A stretch of DNA of 64,000 nucleotides from Alteriqipengyuania halimionae (GCF_009827575.1 NZ_WTYR01000001.1:1-64000), one strand, 5' to 3'; shown: positions 9,827 through 18,876, counted from the first letter of the stretch. Notes: generated by a model not told the origin, from the sequence alone. Numbers and translations are program-made.

Positions 9827-10819
9827 ATGATCGAGAATGCACCGGAAAACCGTTTCGAAGCACAAGCGCGAGGTGCAAGCATCAGCCGTTTGCGCATCGC
9901 CGCGCTGGCACTTGCCTTTGGAGCGACGGCGCTTTCCGCGCCTGCCATGGCGCAGCAGGAATCGGCCCAGGCTTCGGGCGAGGCCGGAGACGACAACAGG
10001 GTCGTCATTCGCGGCCAGGTCCCGCTAAGCGAGAAAGAAACCAAGAAGATCGCCGATCGCTTCGTCAAGGAGTTGACCGTCATTTCCAACTTCGATCCGC
10101 TGACGCGTTACGAACCGGAAGTCTATTGTCCGGGCGTCGTCGGGCTGACCGAGAACGGCAATGACGCGATCGAGGCACGTATGCGCACTGTCGCGGAGGT
10201 TGCGGGCGTGCGACCGGCCAAGCCTGGCTGCGCGACCAGTGCGCTAGTGGTGCTGGTCGACGACAAACCGGCCTTTCTCAAGCAGTTCCGGAAAGTACAC
10301 CCGATCTATTTCCAGAATCTCGACGGCGACCTGGGGGGCATTGGCGAGGAGGACGGTCCTTCGATCGCCTGGCACCTGTCGGCTTTGATCGACGAGAACG
10401 GCACCCCTTCCAGCTCGTCGGCCGACGGAATGCAGGTCTATACCTCAACCTCCGGGGGGTCACGGCTCCATTCCATGCTCACTGCCGCGATCGCGATGTC
10501 GGTGGTGGTGATCGAGCGCGAGGCGCTGATCGGTCTGTCGGTCGAGCAGGTCGCCGATTATGCCCTGATGCGCAGCCTTACCAATGGCGATCCAGCCAAG
10601 CTCGAGGGAAGCGGCGCGGCCACTATCCTGACGGTGCTGTCGACGCCGATGGGCGAAGAGTCCTACGCTTCGCTGACGGATTGGGATCTCGCCTACCTGC
10701 AGGAACGCTATAAAGGCGACCCACGAATGTATGGCGAGCGCAAGGGATCGGCCCTGCGAGCCTCCGTTCGCAAGGCCAGCGACGAACAGCCCGCAACCAA
10801 GGCGGCCGAGGGAGACTAG
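9827..10819 (+). CDS. Exported protein of unknown function, second tandem paralogue
   Basis: 330 residues from ATG 9827. The in-frame ATG 9791 behind AGGAGAGG is an alternative that adds 12 residues. Signal peptide ending ALSAPAMAQQ. The mature region parallels the upstream paralogue: NRVVIRGQVPLSEKETKKIA, VYCPGVVGL, PGCATSALVVLVDDKPAF, AMSVVVIERE, and ILTVLSTPMGEESYA followed by WDLAYLQERYKGDPR. The two conserved cysteines and the C-terminal block are retained, which points to a maintained fold. The two copies have diverged a good deal, so the duplication is not recent. Function unknown; probably periplasmic. Confidence 0.75.
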   Translation: MIENAPENRFEAQARGASISRLRIAALALAFGATALSAPAMAQQESAQASGEAGDDNRVVIRGQVPLSEKETKKIADRFVKELTVISNFDPLTRYEPEVYCPGVVGLTENGNDAIEARMRTVAEVAGVRPAKPGCATSALVVLVDDKPAFLKQFRKVHPIYFQNLDGDLGGIGEEDGPSIAWHLSALIDENGTPSSSSADGMQVYTSTSGGSRLHSMLTAAIAMSVVVIEREALIGLSVEQVADYALMRSLTNGDPAKLEGSGAATILTVLSTPMGEESYASLTDWDLAYLQERYKGDPRMYGERKGSALRASVRKASDEQPATKAAEGD

Positions 10820-11341
10820 GCCGGACCGGGCCCACCCGGCGCTCCAGGACGCTGTCGTAACCCGGCCCCGCCGCGCCTGCTTTTGGCGCTCACCGCGAAC
10901 TGGGTAGTGGCGCTGGTGCTATCCGGGTGGGACCCGTTCGATCACGTGACGGACGGAATGGAGGTCAGTCCGGTGATCTTGGCGATCCATGTGCTTCGGC
11001 AACGCACCGGCGCTTCCCGCTGACCGGCCCTGCGCTGGTACTCATTTGCCTGATCGGCGCCATCCTGGCCGTCGCGACGCTGGGGCGGGCACATGACCGG
11101 GCTTCGGGCCAGGCTCGCTAAACGATGGGCAGCGCACAACTCTCAGCGCTCGATTACTAAGTCCGCGCCGGAGCGAGGGATGCCACCAAATTGCCGAGAG
11201 TCGGGAAGACGATTTGCCGATTGGCGACGCTTCGAATAGGTTGGTGCAGTAAACGAGGGCGTCGGTGTCTGCAGCGCAACCATCTATCCTGCCGTCCGTC
11301 GTTGCATTGCAGCATTCCGCCGCACCTCAAGGGAATTGCCT
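10820..11341 (+). other. Gap with a possible frameshifted small membrane protein
   Basis: About 520 bases without a sure gene. From 10877 one frame reads LLLALTANWVVALVLSGW and ends in a stop near 11023. An adjacent frame then reads ALVLICLIGAILAVATLGRA to a stop at 11121. Together they resemble two transmembrane helices of one small protein interrupted by a frameshift. No ribosome site is evident. This may be a decayed gene or chance; the rest of the gap holds nothing recognisable. Confidence 0.25.
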
Positions 11342-11635
11342 ATGACACACTCTCCTGCCGCTTCGTGGACGCGGCTTGCGTTCGATAGTTGGGCGCTTTC
11401 GATGGAGGCGTCTTGCGTCGTCTGGTTGCGCGGGATGCGGATGATGGGCGGCGGTGCGATCGCGACGCGCGAAGCGGAGAGAATGGTGGCCGAAAAGGTT
11501 GAGGCGGGACTGGGCCTGTGGCCGGTGCTCACGCGCGGCGGTTTCAATCAGTCCCCGCAGGAGCTCGGGGCACTGACACTGCGGCATTACGCAGGGCCGG
11601 TTCGTGCCAATCGGCGACGGCTGTCGCGCGTCTAA
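11342..11635 (+). CDS. Small conserved hypothetical protein
   Basis: 97 residues. ATG 11342 lies about 7 bases after AAGGGA. The sequence is mainly helical and amphipathic: WTRLAFDSWALSMEASCVVW, then GMRMMGGGAIATREAERMVAEKVEAG. It ends in a basic tail (RANRRRLSRV). The pattern of an aromatic and Ala-rich helix followed by EAERMVxEKxEA is familiar from small alphaproteobacterial proteins, but I cannot give a function. No signal peptide. Confidence 0.6.
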   Translation: MTHSPAASWTRLAFDSWALSMEASCVVWLRGMRMMGGGAIATREAERMVAEKVEAGLGLWPVLTRGGFNQSPQELGALTLRHYAGPVRANRRRLSRV

Positions 11636-11759
11636 GCTAGCACAGAGGTTCCACTGATCGGGCGGTACTATGTATCGCGGCGAATGGCTTTCCCGCGTTG
11701 CGAAACTATCGCTCTCAGGTGCAGGTCGACACATGCGTGACCCCGACAGCGTGTTTTTC

Positions 11760-11785
11760 GGAACAAGCGGGACTCGTCGCGGATT
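11760..11785 (+). promoter_or_regulatory. EcfG-like promoter upstream of the 67-residue protein gene
   Basis: GGAAC at 11760-11764, 17 bases, then GATT at 11782-11785, 25 bases before the start codon. The -35 block is exact; the -10 block differs from CGTT at two positions. Confidence 0.3.
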
Positions 11786-11809
11786 CCTTCTCACACAAGG
11801 AGAGAAATC

Positions 11810-12013
11810 ATGGCGCGCAATACAGGTGAGGGCCACCGCGAGGGTTCGGTCGACGATCGGACGCAGGTAAAGAACCCGGTGACGGGCAAATGGACCAAGC
11901 GTGATCGCTCCGATGGCGAGAACGCGGGCGAGTTCATGGACGTCAAGAGCGACGGCGAACCGTTCAAGGGCGTGGCGAAGGAACCCGATGACCGGCGACG
12001 CCCGGACGACTAG
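11810..12013 (+). CDS. Small hydrophilic protein, probably stress-related
   Basis: 67 residues, strongly charged and probably disordered: ARNTGEGHREGSV, then NPVTGKWTKRDRSDG and SDGEPFKGVAKEPDDRRR. ATG 11810 follows AAGGAG by eight bases, an excellent ribosome site. No known domain. The preceding GGAAC element and the hydrophilin-like composition suggest a desiccation or osmotic stress role, which is inference. Confidence 0.7.
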   Translation: MARNTGEGHREGSVDDRTQVKNPVTGKWTKRDRSDGENAGEFMDVKSDGEPFKGVAKEPDDRRRPDD

Positions 12014-12031
12014 GCGCGCGGAGTCGGGACA

Positions 12032-12805
12032 CTACGGCTTGTACATCGGATCCTGAAGCCCGCGCGGCTCGACTTGGTCGAGACCCTGTTGAATGCTGAG
12101 CGTCTGCTGGGTCATCGCCGACATCAGGGCCTGGCTTTGGAGGATGAAGCTCATGAGTTCGCCGAAGTGTTCGGCGATCTTTTGCGCGGCCTCTTCGGGA
12201 GGCAAGGTGCCATGCCGCGTCAGGTCGACCTCCGCCGGATCGACGAACGAGATGTCGAAATAGCGGGCCGTGGGTACGAACCAGCCGCCCATAGCCTCGA
12301 ATGTGTCGCGCGGTGCAATGAACATTTCGAAGGTAGAGCCGGGCTCGTCATCGACCGGGCTCTGCAACCACAATCCCGCAATGCGCACCGGGCCGTCAGG
12401 GCCGACGGCATCGGCGACGAAGGTGGAATACCGCCCCCGCGGGTTGTCGATCGCCGTGCTGAACGTTTCGGGGATCGTCCCGGTGAGATCGCGGCGCGCC
12501 ACCACTGTCGGTTCGCTCACGCCTTCATGTGCGAGCGCTTCGACCAAGCCACGATCGAAATCCACCGCGACATCCCCTACCGTCAGCATTACGGCACCGG
12601 CAAACGACGGATCGTCGGGCAGAATGCGGTTTTGCGAATAGGGGGTGGATGCGTCGTGCCATCCCACCAGCGTGGTCGGCTGGCCATCGCGCTGGACCGG
12701 CTCGGGAACCAGCCGTGGAAAATCGTGAGCCTCCACCGATCCGGCTTCGGGTGCGCAGGCCGCGATCAGCAAGGGGAGCAGAGCGTAGCGGATCAGTTTG
12801 GGCAT
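12032..12805 (-). CDS. Lipoprotein of unknown function
   Basis: 257 residues from ATG 12805. Signal peptide with lipobox LIAAC (Cys17). The mature protein shows no named domain; it has a WFVPTARYFDISFVDPAEVD region and a C-terminal helix (AAQKIAEHFGELMSFILQSQ). Predicted to be anchored in the outer or inner membrane. Upstream in-frame starts are rejected because they would bury the signal peptide. Convergent with the 67-residue gene. Confidence 0.75.
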   Translation of the reverse strand: MPKLIRYALLPLLIAACAPEAGSVEAHDFPRLVPEPVQRDGQPTTLVGWHDASTPYSQNRILPDDPSFAGAVMLTVGDVAVDFDRGLVEALAHEGVSEPTVVARRDLTGTIPETFSTAIDNPRGRYSTFVADAVGPDGPVRIAGLWLQSPVDDEPGSTFEMFIAPRDTFEAMGGWFVPTARYFDISFVDPAEVDLTRHGTLPPEEAAQKIAEHFGELMSFILQSQALMSAMTQQTLSIQQGLDQVEPRGLQDPMYKP

Positions 12806-12877
12806 CGTCGAATCCCTGCAAGACGGACTGGAGCGCGGCGTGCGTACGCCAATCCGTCTGCGAGGCAAGGCCGCATC

Positions 12878-13327
12878 TTAGCCGATGTCGAAGTCGCCCT
12901 CCTCCTCGCCGTCCCAATAGGCAGCGCGGGTGGCGTGCACGTGGAGCATGACGAGGCCTTCGGTATCGACTCCGTCCTCGAACCAGCGGTCGAGATCCTT
13001 GGTCCAGTGCTCGGCGAACTGCGCCTTGTCCTTGACGATCTCGGCCTTGCCCTCGATCGCGATGAAGATGCCGGGAGCGCCGCCTTCGCGCGGAGCGCCC
13101 TGAAGCGACAGGCCGACCTTGGGATCGCGCTCGATGTCCTTGGTCATGAGACAATCGTGCCAAGTGAAGTAGTAGCTATCGCCATCGTAATCGACCTGGC
13201 GGTTGTTGCTCATCGGCCGCGCGCCGATCTGCCCGTCCTTCGTGTGGGTGTTGAGCATCACGAAGTCGATGTCCTTCATCGCCTCGGCGATATGCGAAAG
13301 GTGCTGCTGCGGTGTCTTGTCGGCCAT
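12878..13327 (-). CDS. Pyridoxamine 5'-phosphate oxidase-family general stress protein
   Basis: 149 residues. The split beta-barrel flavin-binding fold of general-stress FMN-binding proteins is seen in FVMLNTHTKDGQIGARPMS (strand plus substrate loop), YYFTWHDCLMTKDIERDPKV and GIFIAIEGKAEIV. ATG 13327 chosen; the long upstream extension lacks a ribosome site and reads as noise. A GGAAC-N17-CGCT element on this strand (13383-13358) could be an EcfG-type promoter. Probable cofactor FMN or F420-like; substrate unknown. Confidence 0.9.
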   Translation of the reverse strand: MADKTPQQHLSHIAEAMKDIDFVMLNTHTKDGQIGARPMSNNRQVDYDGDSYYFTWHDCLMTKDIERDPKVGLSLQGAPREGGAPGIFIAIEGKAEIVKDKAQFAEHWTKDLDRWFEDGVDTEGLVMLHVHATRAAYWDGEEEGDFDIG

Positions 13328-13481
13328 GCCAGTCTCCTGCGACCCGTCCGGGGCAACAGCGCGCCAGCGAGGCAGAAGGTTCCGCATAAGCCAACCGTAA
13401 TCGCCCGGCGATCGAACGGGCCATGGACAAGCGGGCGGCGGTTTGCCACGTTCCGCTACAACAGGAGAAGTGCGCGCCATG

Positions 13482-13805
13482 ACCGATACCGACAGCTCCG
13501 CAATCCTCGACGACCGGCGCGAACGGCGACGACTGCCGCAGATCGGGCTGGCGCTCACGGCGCTCTATCTCGTCGGGCTGGTGATTTATCTCGCGGTCCA
13601 GGGACAGAACCCGGCAGAGCTTCAGCTCAACGAACTCGGCGATTTCCTTGGCGGAATTTCGAGCCCGCTGGCGTTCCTGTGGCTGGTGCTGGGGTTCTTC
13701 CAGCAGAGCCGCGAGATCCGGCTGTCGTCCAAAGCGCTCAATCTGCAGGCGGTGGAGATGAGGCGTTCGGTCGACGAGCATCGCAAGCTGGCGGGGGAGC
13801 GCTGA
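13482..13805 (+). CDS. Small two-helix membrane protein
   Basis: 107 residues. Two transmembrane helices at about 21-41 (IGLALTALYLVGLVIYLAV) and 56-74 (FLGGISSPLAFLWLVLGFF), then a charged amphipathic tail with coiled-coil character (SREIRLSSKALNLQAVEMRR). The topology resembles small sphingomonad and Caulobacter inner-membrane proteins of unknown function. ATG 13482 follows AGGAGAAG. Transcribed away from the FMN-binding gene. Confidence 0.75.
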   Translation, partial: TDTDSSAILDDRRERRRLPQIGLALTALYLVGLVIYLAVQGQNPAELQLNELGDFLGGISSPLAFLWLVLGFFQQSREIRLSSKALNLQAVEMRRSVDEHRKLAGER

Positions 13806-14035
13806 GCAGGTGCGATGCAGTCAGGATTAGGTGATCCGGGCAAGTCGTGCTAATAGGCTGTTGCTGACGTCGAAATTTGCGACGGACTTCGGATTTTGAC
13901 GACGCCGCTTGCCGCGCCCTTTGGGCCGGCCCCGGCGAAAACCAGACGACGACTTCCTTTCTTCGGACGACCTTACGCACGACCCTCCGGCATGTTGCTG
14001 CGGGGGCACTCTACGTTCTTTGAAAGGAACATCTT

Positions 14036-14248
14036 ATGGCCAAGACTGGCACCGTAAAATTCTTCAACGCAGACAAGGGCTATGGTTTCATCCAGCCCGA
14101 CGATGGTTCGGCCGACAGCTTCGTTCACATCACCGCCGTGCAGGCGGCGGGCATGACGACGCTCGATAAGGAACAGCGTCTCAACTACGACGTCGAGCAG
14201 GGACGCAACGGCAAGGAAAGCGCCGTGAACCTCTCGACTGCGGACTGA
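14036..14248 (+). CDS. Cold-shock-domain protein (CspA family)
   Basis: 70-residue single cold-shock domain. RNP1 (KGYGFIQ) and RNP2 (SFVHITAV) motifs are intact. It binds single-stranded RNA or DNA and acts as an RNA chaperone. ATG 14036 has AAGGAAC just upstream. About 230 bases separate it from the preceding gene, room for the long structured leader typical of csp mRNAs, although I cannot identify specific leader motifs. Ends at a strong terminator. Confidence 0.96.
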   Translation: MAKTGTVKFFNADKGYGFIQPDDGSADSFVHITAVQAAGMTTLDKEQRLNYDVEQGRNGKESAVNLSTAD

Positions 14249-14257
14249 ATCGCATCG

Positions 14258-14291
14258 ATCCCCTTCCGCCAGTGGCGGGAGGGGATTTTTC
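14258..14291 (+). terminator. Rho-independent terminator after the cold-shock gene
   Basis: ATCCCCTTCCGCC (14258-14270) pairs with GGCGGGAGGGGAT (14274-14286) with one non-Watson-Crick position; loop AGT; followed by TTTT-C-TT. Confidence 0.93.
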
Positions 14292-14328
14292 TTGGCGGGC
14301 GGGTCTTCCGCCCAGCAACGGAGAGACC

Positions 14329-14544
14329 ATGGCCCAGACGTACGAATTCTATGCAGAGCGCGCCGCAGCTGCGACCGCCGCGGCCGACAAGGCCCAGCTC
14401 GCCAATGTCCGCGAGCGCGAAATGCGGGCGGCCAAAACCTGGACCGATCTCGCCAACCAGGCCCGCCGCGTAACACTGCAACGTGAAAAGACCGAGCGCG
14501 AAAAAGCCGCTGCCCGGGTCGCTGCCGAGGCTGGCGAAGACTAA
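14329..14544 (+). CDS. Small Ala/Arg-rich helical protein
   Basis: 71 residues, a single long predicted helix: YEFYAERAAAATAAADKAQL, then MRAAKTWTDLANQARRVTLQ and a KTEREKAAARVAAEA tail. Similar short proteins are common in sphingomonads; function unknown. ATG 14329 follows CGGAGAG. It lies between the csp terminator and the hibernation-factor gene. Confidence 0.75.
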   Translation: MAQTYEFYAERAAAATAAADKAQLANVREREMRAAKTWTDLANQARRVTLQREKTEREKAAARVAAEAGED

Positions 14545-14633
14545 CCGATCGGCGCGCCTTCGTGCGCCCGAAGGTATCCTCTCTATAGTATCATATGTCC
14601 CCGTCGCGCGCGCCGAAATCCGGGGTGGGAGCG

Positions 14634-14658
14634 GGAACGCGGGCTTGCCGCGACCGTT
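14634..14658 (+). promoter_or_regulatory. EcfG-type general stress promoter upstream of HPF/RaiA
   Basis: GGAAC (14634-14638), 16 bases, CGTT (14655-14658): an exact match to the alphaproteobacterial EcfG consensus. The hibernation-factor start codon follows 41 bases later, leaving a leader of ordinary length. Confidence 0.65.
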
Positions 14659-14699
14659 CTGGGAATGGGGGCAAGGAAAGCTATTAAGAGGACCTGCCA

Positions 14700-15044
14700 A
14701 TGCGATTCCAGTTCAACTCCGACAGTTCGCTGATGGGCACCGCCGATGTCGCCACCCGGATCGAAAACCAGGTGCGCGAGAAGCTCGCGCGGTTCGAGGA
14801 TCGGCTGACCCGGCTTGAAGTCCACATCCGCGACGAGAACGGGCCAAAGGGCGGGTCGAACGACAAGGCCTGCACGATCGAGGCTCGCCCGCGCGGCGGC
14901 CGTCCCATCGGCGTGACCGAACATTCGGACGATGTCGACGCGGCAGCACGCAAGGCTGCCTCGACGCTCGCCCAGCGGCTGCAGCGCGTGCTCGGCAAGG
15001 CCTCGCGCCACGATCACGACGCGCGGCCAGACAAAGTGATGTGA
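14700..15044 (+). CDS. Ribosome hibernation/HPF-RaiA family protein
   Basis: 114 residues. Short-form sigma-54 modulation/HPF fold: MRFQFNSDSSLMG, VREKLARFEDRLTRLEVHIR, ACTIEARPRGGRPI and an AARKAASTLAQRLQRVLGK helix. It is expected to bind the 30S decoding region and inactivate ribosomes in stress or stationary phase. It lacks the C-terminal dimerisation domain of long HPF. The exact EcfG-type promoter in front agrees with stress induction. Possibly co-transcribed with the fasciclin gene 129 bases downstream. Confidence 0.88.
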   Translation: MRFQFNSDSSLMGTADVATRIENQVREKLARFEDRLTRLEVHIRDENGPKGGSNDKACTIEARPRGGRPIGVTEHSDDVDAAARKAASTLAQRLQRVLGKASRHDHDARPDKVM

Positions 15045-15173
15045 CCCGATGCGCGGGCCCGGCGTTAGACCCGCCCAGCCCGCGCCGTCACTCTCCCGGC
15101 GATGCATCGCGTATGCGTGACGCTTGCCGCCAGCCGGGTCTTCCCGCCCGCTAGACGACAAGGAATTCAAGCC

Positions 15174-15761
15174 ATGACGACCATCAAACGCACTCTATCC
15201 ATCGCGCTCGCTTCATCCGCCGCACTGGCGCTCACCGCTTGTGCCGATCCTGTCGACAAGAACAAGTATGACGAGCCGGTCGAGGCGCCCGTTGCCACGC
15301 CCGTCGATACCGGCCCTGGAACGGTTGTCGAAGTCGCGCAGGGCGATGAAACCTTCTCGACGCTGGTCAAGGCCGTCACCGCAGCAGGACTTGGCGATAC
15401 GCTTTCGGGCGAGGGGCCGTTCACCGTCTTCGCGCCGACCGACGACGCGTTCGGCAAGATCCCCGATGCGACACTGACCGAGCTCACCACCAACGACACC
15501 GACACGCTCGCCACGATCCTCCGGTATCATGTCGTCCCGGGGAATGTGGACGCTGCCACGCTGACCAAGGCGATCGAGGCTGCGGGCGACGATGGCTATT
15601 CGATCGAGACTGTCGGCGGGGGCACGCTGACGGCCACGCTGGTCGATGGCAGGGTCGTGCTGACCGATGCGACGGGCGGCACTGCCACCGTTACCGCAAG
15701 CGACATTCCGGCTTCAAACGGCACGATCCATGTGATCGACACCGTCCTGATGCCGCAATAA
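15174..15761 (+). CDS. Fasciclin-domain lipoprotein (paralogue of 7518-8102)
   Basis: 195 residues. Lipobox ALTAC (Cys23), a Pro/Val linker, then one FAS1 domain with FTVFAPTDDAFGKIP (H1) and GTIHVIDTVLMPQ (H2). The domain aligns along its full length with the other fasciclin lipoprotein of this window. ATG 15174 follows AAGGAATT. Predicted extracytoplasmic adhesion or matrix protein. Confidence 0.93.
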   Translation: MTTIKRTLSIALASSAALALTACADPVDKNKYDEPVEAPVATPVDTGPGTVVEVAQGDETFSTLVKAVTAAGLGDTLSGEGPFTVFAPTDDAFGKIPDATLTELTTNDTDTLATILRYHVVPGNVDAATLTKAIEAAGDDGYSIETVGGGTLTATLVDGRVVLTDATGGTATVTASDIPASNGTIHVIDTVLMPQ

Positions 15762-15834
15762 CGTGACGACGAGGGCGCGAGAGATCTTGTCCGCGTCTCT
15801 TCGCCGCCGTTCTGCGATCAAGGAAGCGTACATC

Positions 15835-16263
15835 ATGAAAGCCGCCATCAACCTTTTATCTGCCGCGCTGGCGCTGGCCGCCTGCTCGGGTAATGGACCC
15901 GCCGATGGTGATCGCAGTGCCCCGACCTTCGATGCGATCGAAGAGGGCGAGGCGGTGTATTTCACCGGCACCGAACCCTTCTGGTCGGGCGAAGTCGTCG
16001 AGGACACCGTCCGTTATGCGACACCGGAAGACCAGGACGGCAGCGACGTCGCCGTGTCGCGCTTTGCCGGGTTGGGCGGGGTTTCCTGGAGCGGCGAGTT
16101 CGACGGCCAAGCCTTCGATCTCTCGATCACCGAGGGCAAATGCTCGGACGGGATGAGCGATCGCAACTATCCCTTCGTCGCTACCCTTTCGGTGCGCGGC
16201 GAGACCCGTCGCGGCTGTGCGTGGACCGACGCGCGTGCATTTACCGGCGCGGAGATGCCTTGA
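15835..16263 (+). CDS. Small lipoprotein, COG3650-like
   Basis: 142 residues. Lipobox ALAAC (Cys17). The mature part has [35 protein letters not shown] and [12 protein letters not shown] with a conserved Cys pair (in EGKCSDG and RGCAW), the pattern of the COG3650 family of predicted membrane or heat-shock-related lipoproteins in which the paired Cys form a disulfide. Its 3' end overlaps the convergent DUF962 gene by 23 bases. Confidence 0.82.
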   Translation: MKAAINLLSAALALAACSGNGPADGDRSAPTFDAIEEGEAVYFTGTEPFWSGEVVEDTVRYATPEDQDGSDVAVSRFAGLGGVSWSGEFDGQAFDLSITEGKCSDGMSDRNYPFVATLSVRGETRRGCAWTDARAFTGAEMP

Positions 16264-16588
16264 CCCCCGCGCGGTCGAGCTCGGGGCCGAGGCGGCCCGT
16301 GAGCCATAGCCACCACATCCTGAAATCGGCAGCCAGGCTCCAGAGCGGATAAGTGAAAGTCGCCGGGCGGTTTCGCTCGACCCGGAAATGCGCGATCCAA
16401 GCGAAGAAATACCCCGCGAGCGGCATGGCGAGCAGCCACCACCAGCGGCCGGTCGCGATGGCAAAGATCGCGATCGCGACGACCAGCGTGGTGCCGATAT
16501 AATGCAGCGCGCGCGTCGCCGGTCTGCTGTGCTCCCTCAGATAGAACGGCCAGAAGGAGGCAAAATCGGTGTATTCGCGCGCTGCCAT
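16241..16588 (-). CDS. DUF962 / Mpo1-like membrane protein
   Basis: 115 residues. Two hydrophobic hairpin segments ([14 protein letters not shown] and [18 protein letters not shown]) and the family histidines: [17 protein letters not shown] and [18 protein letters not shown]. Fungal Mpo1 is an iron-dependent dioxygenase acting on 2-hydroxy fatty acids; conservation of the His positions suggests a similar fold here, but the bacterial substrate is not established. Confidence 0.9.
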   Translation of the reverse strand: MAAREYTDFASFWPFYLREHSRPATRALHYIGTTLVVAIAIFAIATGRWWWLLAMPLAGYFFAWIAHFRVERNRPATFTYPLWSLAADFRMWWLWLTGRLGPELDRAGVKASPRR

Positions 16589-16604
16589 CGGTGGGGTCTC
16601 CGAA

Positions 16605-18041
16605 TTAATAGATGCCGGGGATTTCCCATTGCGCGCCGCTGCGCTTGGACGCTTCGGGCTGGAGGAAGACCCTGTCTCCCGCGCTCATCACGCTCTTGTC
16701 GCTTCCGGACGACGCAATCGGTGTGCAGGACCGCCCGGCGAGAAAATCGAGCGCGGCGCTGATCGAGGCTTCGGTCGGATCGCCAAACGGTGTGAAGATA
16801 TCGTCGCCCGCGCGGCAGGTGTTCGGAAACACACTGGCAAGGCCGGTGAAATACTCGCCCTGTCCGTTGCGGTTTTCGAGTTGCAGCGCAACCACGCGCA
16901 ACCGATCGTCGCATGCCGTGATATCATAGGCTTCCTGGCCGACCGGCTTCCCAAAGCTGTTGGTGCCTACCAGAGCGAGGTTGTCGCCGAGCACCGGGAT
17001 CAGATTGTTGGGCACGAATTCGGAGGCCGAAGCAGTCCCGCCAGTGCTGATGAAGGCGATCTTCGTCGCATCGATCGCTGCGGGCTCGGCGGAGAAATTG
17101 ATCGCTTGGTTCTCGTCTGCCCGCGACGGCCGGAAAGTAATCCGGCTCATCAGACTGCCGGCTTCGCTGCGGGCCAGAAGGTCGGTCAGGAGCACGCCCA
17201 TCGAAACCAGGCCGCCTCCATTGTAGCGGAGATCGACGATGATTTCGGTCACGCCTTGATCACGGAATTTCTGCACCGCGCTACGGATGTTGGGCGCAAC
17301 GGTTTCCGAACCGAAGGTGCGCAAATTGAGGTATCCGACCTTCTTGCCGCCATCGTCGAGGACCAAGGCGCCATAGCGATCGGAGACCGGGTCGAGATTG
17401 TAGTCGGCCTTGGCCACCGAAGCGGTGATCTCAGCGCCCCCCAGGGGACGGAACCTCAAGGTGCGGGTGGTACCGGCATCGCTCGGGCCCAGCGCATTGC
17501 TGACGGCTTGCGCGCCACCGGAGGCGAACAGGCTGGAGACCGTCTGTCCGTTGATCGCGAGAAGCTCTGTCCCGCGGTCGATCCCCGCGGCAAAAGCCGG
17601 GCCATTTTCAAAAGCCTCTGCAATGAACACGCGAGCGTTGGTGGTGTCGTAAACAAGGCGGATGCCGAAGCCCGCCGTTGCGCCCGACTGGATGCGGGCG
17701 TTCTCTTCGGCGATCGACGTCACATAGCTGAATCCGCGGTCCTTGTTCTGCGCGCGAGCAGGCGCGACCAGCGCATCGATGAAAGGCTGGATGGCGCTAT
17801 AGTTTTGCCGGTTCACGCTGGTATCGAGCAGGTTCGGGAATAGATACTTCGTGTTGAAAACGTCGAAGGTCGTCGCCAGACGGTTCTGGATGTCACACGT
17901 TGCCACCGTCGCCGTAGGCGTCGGAGCCTGGCCGCTGGGCGGCGGGTTGTCGCCACCACATGCGGCAACCATAGCGGAACATGCGGCGATGAAGGCGAAG
18001 CGGCTGGTGTGCGTGCCGGCTCGAAGTTTGGCTAAAGACAT
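16605..18041 (-). CDS. S41 family (tail-specific/CtpA-like) peptidase lipoprotein
   Basis: 478 residues. Lipobox VAAC (Cys28) followed by a Pro/Thr linker. The PDZ-like region is about 118-205 ([20 protein letters not shown]). The S41 catalytic domain has the nucleophile Ser338 in GGTASASEF and the general base Lys365 in NSFGKPVGQ, about 27 residues apart as in CtpA and the D1 processing protease. LRYNGGGLV is the conserved pre-catalytic loop. Predicted to be a periplasmic, membrane-anchored protease. Divergent from the PEBP gene. Confidence 0.93.
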   Translation of the reverse strand: MSLAKLRAGTHTSRFAFIAACSAMVAACGGDNPPPSGQAPTPTATVATCDIQNRLATTFDVFNTKYLFPNLLDTSVNRQNYSAIQPFIDALVAPARAQNKDRGFSYVTSIAEENARIQSGATAGFGIRLVYDTTNARVFIAEAFENGPAFAAGIDRGTELLAINGQTVSSLFASGGAQAVSNALGPSDAGTTRTLRFRPLGGAEITASVAKADYNLDPVSDRYGALVLDDGGKKVGYLNLRTFGSETVAPNIRSAVQKFRDQGVTEIIVDLRYNGGGLVSMGVLLTDLLARSEAGSLMSRITFRPSRADENQAINFSAEPAAIDATKIAFISTGGTASASEFVPNNLIPVLGDNLALVGTNSFGKPVGQEAYDITACDDRLRVVALQLENRNGQGEYFTGLASVFPNTCRAGDDIFTPFGDPTEASISAALDFLAGRSCTPIASSGSDKSVMSAGDRVFLQPEASKRSGAQWEIPGIY

Positions 18042-18249
18042 GGTTGTGCGATCCCCTGGAGATGAACTTCCCTAGCATTACTCTATCAAAAATCAGCGAT
18101 ATGGGAAATGAACGACGGCCGTATCGTTTGATACTACGCTATGGCCTGATAGAGCCGCGCGAGGAGTACCGGTGCGCGGCGGATGCTCGCTTCTGGACCG
18201 CGCTGAAAGGCCCGCATTAAGTAGGCCGCAGACAGATAAAGAGGATGTT

Positions 18250-18876
18250 ATGACTGATTGCCCCGCCTGGCTGGCGGATAAACTTCCCGAAGCATCTCCG
18301 TTGCATGGCCGGCTGGCCGTCGCGCGGCTTGCCGATGCCGATACGCTGGGTGCAGAGGACTTCTCGCTGCGCTCTGCGGCGTTTCGCGACGGTGATGCAC
18401 TCGACCCGAGTTTCACCGCGGATGAAGAGGACGCGGTCGCGCCCCCGCTCGAGTGGAGCACGCCGCCTTCCGGAGCCGAGGAACTGGTCCTGGTCGTCGA
18501 AGATCCGGCCGGGCGCGGCGACAGGGCGCACCTGCACTGGCTAGCCTGGGGCTTCGCGCCCCAGCAGGGCAAACTGCTCGAAGGCGAGAGCCCGCCTTTC
18601 GCCGGCAAGAACGCGGCCGGCAATTCGGAATGGCTGCTGCCGAAGCTCGATATCGGCGATCCGGCGCACGACTACGTGTTCCAGCTGTTCGCGATCGATC
18701 GGCCGCTGGGCCTGATGCCGGGTGCGGGGGCGGACGAAGTCTTCGCAGCGATGGAGGGCCATGTTCTGGCCGCCGCCGTGCTCAATGCGACCTACGAGCC
18801 CGAAGACCTCGATGCGTGGTCGGAAGAGGACGACGAGGAAATCGCGGGCGATATCGCCGACGATCTCGATGTGTAG
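18250..18876 (+). CDS. YbhB/YbcL family (PEBP, Raf-kinase-inhibitor-like) protein
   Basis: 208 residues. The phosphatidylethanolamine-binding fold is seen in APPLEWSTPPSGAEELVLVV, VEDPAGRGDRAHLHWLAWGF (the D-P...H ligand site) and YVFQLFAIDRPLGL. The C-terminus is extended by an acidic tail (EDLDAWSEEDDEEI). Cytoplasmic, no signal peptide. Bacterial PEBPs have no settled function. ATG 18250; ribosome site AGAGGA. Confidence 0.9.
   Translation: MTDCPAWLADKLPEASPLHGRLAVARLADADTLGAEDFSLRSAAFRDGDALDPSFTADEEDAVAPPLEWSTPPSGAEELVLVVEDPAGRGDRAHLHWLAWGFAPQQGKLLEGESPPFAGKNAAGNSEWLLPKLDIGDPAHDYVFQLFAIDRPLGLMPGAGADEVFAAMEGHVLAAAVLNATYEPEDLDAWSEEDDEEIAGDIADDLDV

Noticed and set aside
12074-13834. 586-codon plus-strand frame
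   Set aside because: Antisense to a lipoprotein and an FMN-binding protein with clear signatures; no ribosome site.
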